DNA of 64,000 bases from Phaseolus vulgaris (Eukaryota > Streptophyta > Magnoliopsida > Fabales > Fabaceae). Shown in pieces: positions 62,721-64,000 of the stretch. The notes beneath the pieces were generated by a model. That model had not been told where the DNA came from, ran no database searches, and saw only the letters and a list, made by a program, of their open reading frames with translations. Position numbers and translations under genes: made by a program. Each line of letters opens with the position of its first letter. Position 1 is the stretch's first letter. The DNA is taken from positions 35,066,608-35,130,607 of the forward strand of contig NC_023758.2 of NCBI RefSeq assembly GCF_000499845.2, in the 5' to 3' direction.

Positions 62721-62770
62721 AATTAGTAATTATGATCATCAAGTTTGAGAAAATAGGTGCATTGAATGCG

Positions 62771-63352
62771 TGAGAGGAAGAAAGGAAGAAGTGTTTGTGG
62801 AATTTGCTGAGTGCATAGTGGAAGAAAAAAAAAATTAGAGCTCATGATAGAAGCTAAACAACTCTTGATACCATGGTTAGAAAAGAAAAGGAAAGAAGAA
62901 TATTCTTGATAAAAAAATGTGTAATACACATGTAGATAGAAGAAGGATATATAGAAATGCTACACAAAAATATATTTCTGTTAATTTTGTTATGTGCTAT
63001 CACCCTACAAATTTGCTTTTTCTGTTTTTGGTGTTGTCAACTAACGAATGTGGGGACAAGATATTATAAGAAGAAGCTTGTGTAGTTGTGTGCATGTGCA
63101 TGAGCAGTATTTCAATATGTTTCATGTTGATGTATTTAGAAGCAGAACAGAAAAGAAGCCTCCTTTGAGTCCAAGCAAGCAAAACCAAAATAACATTCTC
63201 ACCTATCTTTCCCTTACGTCTCTTAGACTCAAACCAACCACTCTCTAACTCACAGTTGGTAGATACATACACTACTCTTCCATAATAATATTATTATTCA
63301 TATAAACTCCCTCACCATTTCTTATAAAACCCACTTCTCCAATAGAATCACC
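62771..63352 (+). promoter_or_regulatory. Upstream region of the CESA4-like gene with secondary-wall MYB-type sites
   Basis: ACCAACC at 63233-63239 and AGTTGGT at 63254-63260 (ACCAACT on the reverse strand) both fit the SMRE consensus ACC(A/T)A(A/C)(T/C). MYB46/MYB83-class regulators bind that element in secondary-wall genes, including CESA4. They lie 21 bp apart and about 100 bp before the start codon. TATA-like words occur at about 63299 (CATATAAAC) and 63322 (TTATAAAAC). The motifs are short, so chance is possible. Confidence 0.5.
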
Positions 63353-64000
63353 ATGGCATTGAACTCCATGGCTGCTTCTCATTCCCATTTCCCATGTGGC
63401 TCAGGCGAGGTATTCAACTCCTTCCTTTAGTACAAATAACTTGTTTTCTTACTAGTAAGTCAATTTCTTCCTTGTTGGTTTCAGTTTCTCATGAAGTTTT
63501 ACTATATTTTGTTATGATATGACAGCATCGACCTCCTACTCGTCATTCTGCATCAAAAGTGTGTCGAGTTTGTAGTGATCAGATTGGACATGGGGAAGAT
63601 GGGAAGCTGTTTGTGGCTTGTCATGTGTGTAGTTTTCCCGTTTGCCAACCCTGCTATGAGTATGAGAGGAGTGAAGGGAACCAATGCTGCCCTCAGTGCA
63701 ACACCCGCTATAAACGCCACAAAGGTTATCTTAGCTTATGATCGTTGGCCTTTTACTTTGTTGTTATTCCTAAGAACTTCCTTTTGTTTTTGGAAAAAAC
63801 TAAGGTAGGCTAACTGATATAAAGAAAATTTGGCATTGTCTTCCTGCAGGTTGTCCTAGAGTAGTTGGTGATGATGAGAAGCATTCTGATGCAGATGATT
63901 TTCATGATGATCCAGAAGAGAAATATGATGCTAATCATTTGGTAAATTTTTAATATGATGGCAAAATCCTACTTCTTGTTGCATGATCTTTCAAATATCT
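63353..64000 (+). CDS. CESA4: Cellulose synthase catalytic subunit, CESA4-like, 5' end only
   Basis: Exons 63353-63409, 63526-63724 and 63850-63941 are visible; the rest lies beyond the window. The protein starts [19 protein letters not shown]. Next comes the CESA zinc-binding RING-like domain: [40 protein letters not shown] and [18 protein letters not shown]. All eight expected cysteines (CxxC, CxxC, CxxC, CxxC) are present; in CESAs this domain mediates contact between subunits. The acidic stretch [20 protein letters not shown] follows. Start length and the [14 protein letters not shown] stretch fit the secondary-wall CESA4 (IRX5) class better than primary-wall CESAs, by recall. The class call rests on the N-terminus only. 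Confidence 0.85.

Larger units (their letters stand above)
60722..62770. repeat. Duplicated tRNA-Gly block, copy 3, with uninterrupted CACTA target site
   Basis: Matches copy 1 at 60722-60886 and about 61483-62147, and copy 2 from about 61430. Across the CACTA site it reads AATTTAAAGAGGATTTATG (about 62246-62264) with no insertion. About 600 bp present in copy 2 (58770-59385) are absent at about 62412, where both sides read AGAGA or AGGAGA. 60887-61480 is absent from copy 1. Confidence 0.8.

Overview
This is plant nuclear DNA, almost certainly from a dicot and probably a legume. The legume call is my inference from how the protein and retroelement sequences read; no search was run. The support for a plant is seen directly: spliced genes in an AT-rich background, plant-only families (UFO F-box, RGXT xylosyltransferase, CESA) and decayed LINE, Copia and CACTA elements. 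Seven protein genes, three tRNA genes and one clear gene relic are supported.

Layout. 1-5071 (-): DNA polymerase eta (POLH), 14 exons visible, 3' end outside the window. 5314-7397: a GC-rich, CpG-dense island of about sixty diverged 26-bp tandem units inside AT-rich flanks. 8945-9716 (+): relic of a bHLH10/89/91-type transcription factor gene. 10337-14211 (-): TAM41-type mitochondrial CDP-DAG synthase, 10 coding exons. 15930-17683 (+): small twin-CX9C protein resembling mitoribosomal mS37, with a Tourist-like element in its 5'UTR intron. 18-30 kb: gene-poor, with a Copia relic, and a LINE relic split by a 1,058-bp solo-LTR-like insertion. 31756-33060 (+): intronless UFO orthologue. 34880-36010: 3' fragment of a second LINE. 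36913-42089 (+): YeeZ-like Rossmann-fold gene, 8 exons, with a U12-type AT-AC intron. 45297-49604 (-): RGXT/MGP4-type GT77 xylosyltransferase, 4 exons. 63353-end (+): start of a CESA4-like secondary-wall cellulose synthase.

The 44-63 kb part is shaped by duplication. A block carrying tRNA-Gly(UCC) occurs three times (tRNAs at 44738, 50444 and 61720). The second copy was later split by a 7,663-bp CACTA (En/Spm) transposon at 50926-58588. That element has terminal repeats, an AAG target duplication, arrays of subterminal palindromes and two decayed genes: a TNP2 transposase, and a Transposase_24 protein fused to a Ulp1-like protease. The third copy preserves the empty site. Copies 2 and 3 also carry Copia gag relics.

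The genes form no pathway or operon. Two neighbours act in cell-wall synthesis (RGXT in pectin, CESA4 in secondary-wall cellulose), which may be coincidence. I found no convincing new multi-gene system. The best leads are the AT-AC intron, the 26-bp CpG-rich minisatellite and the filled/empty CACTA site.
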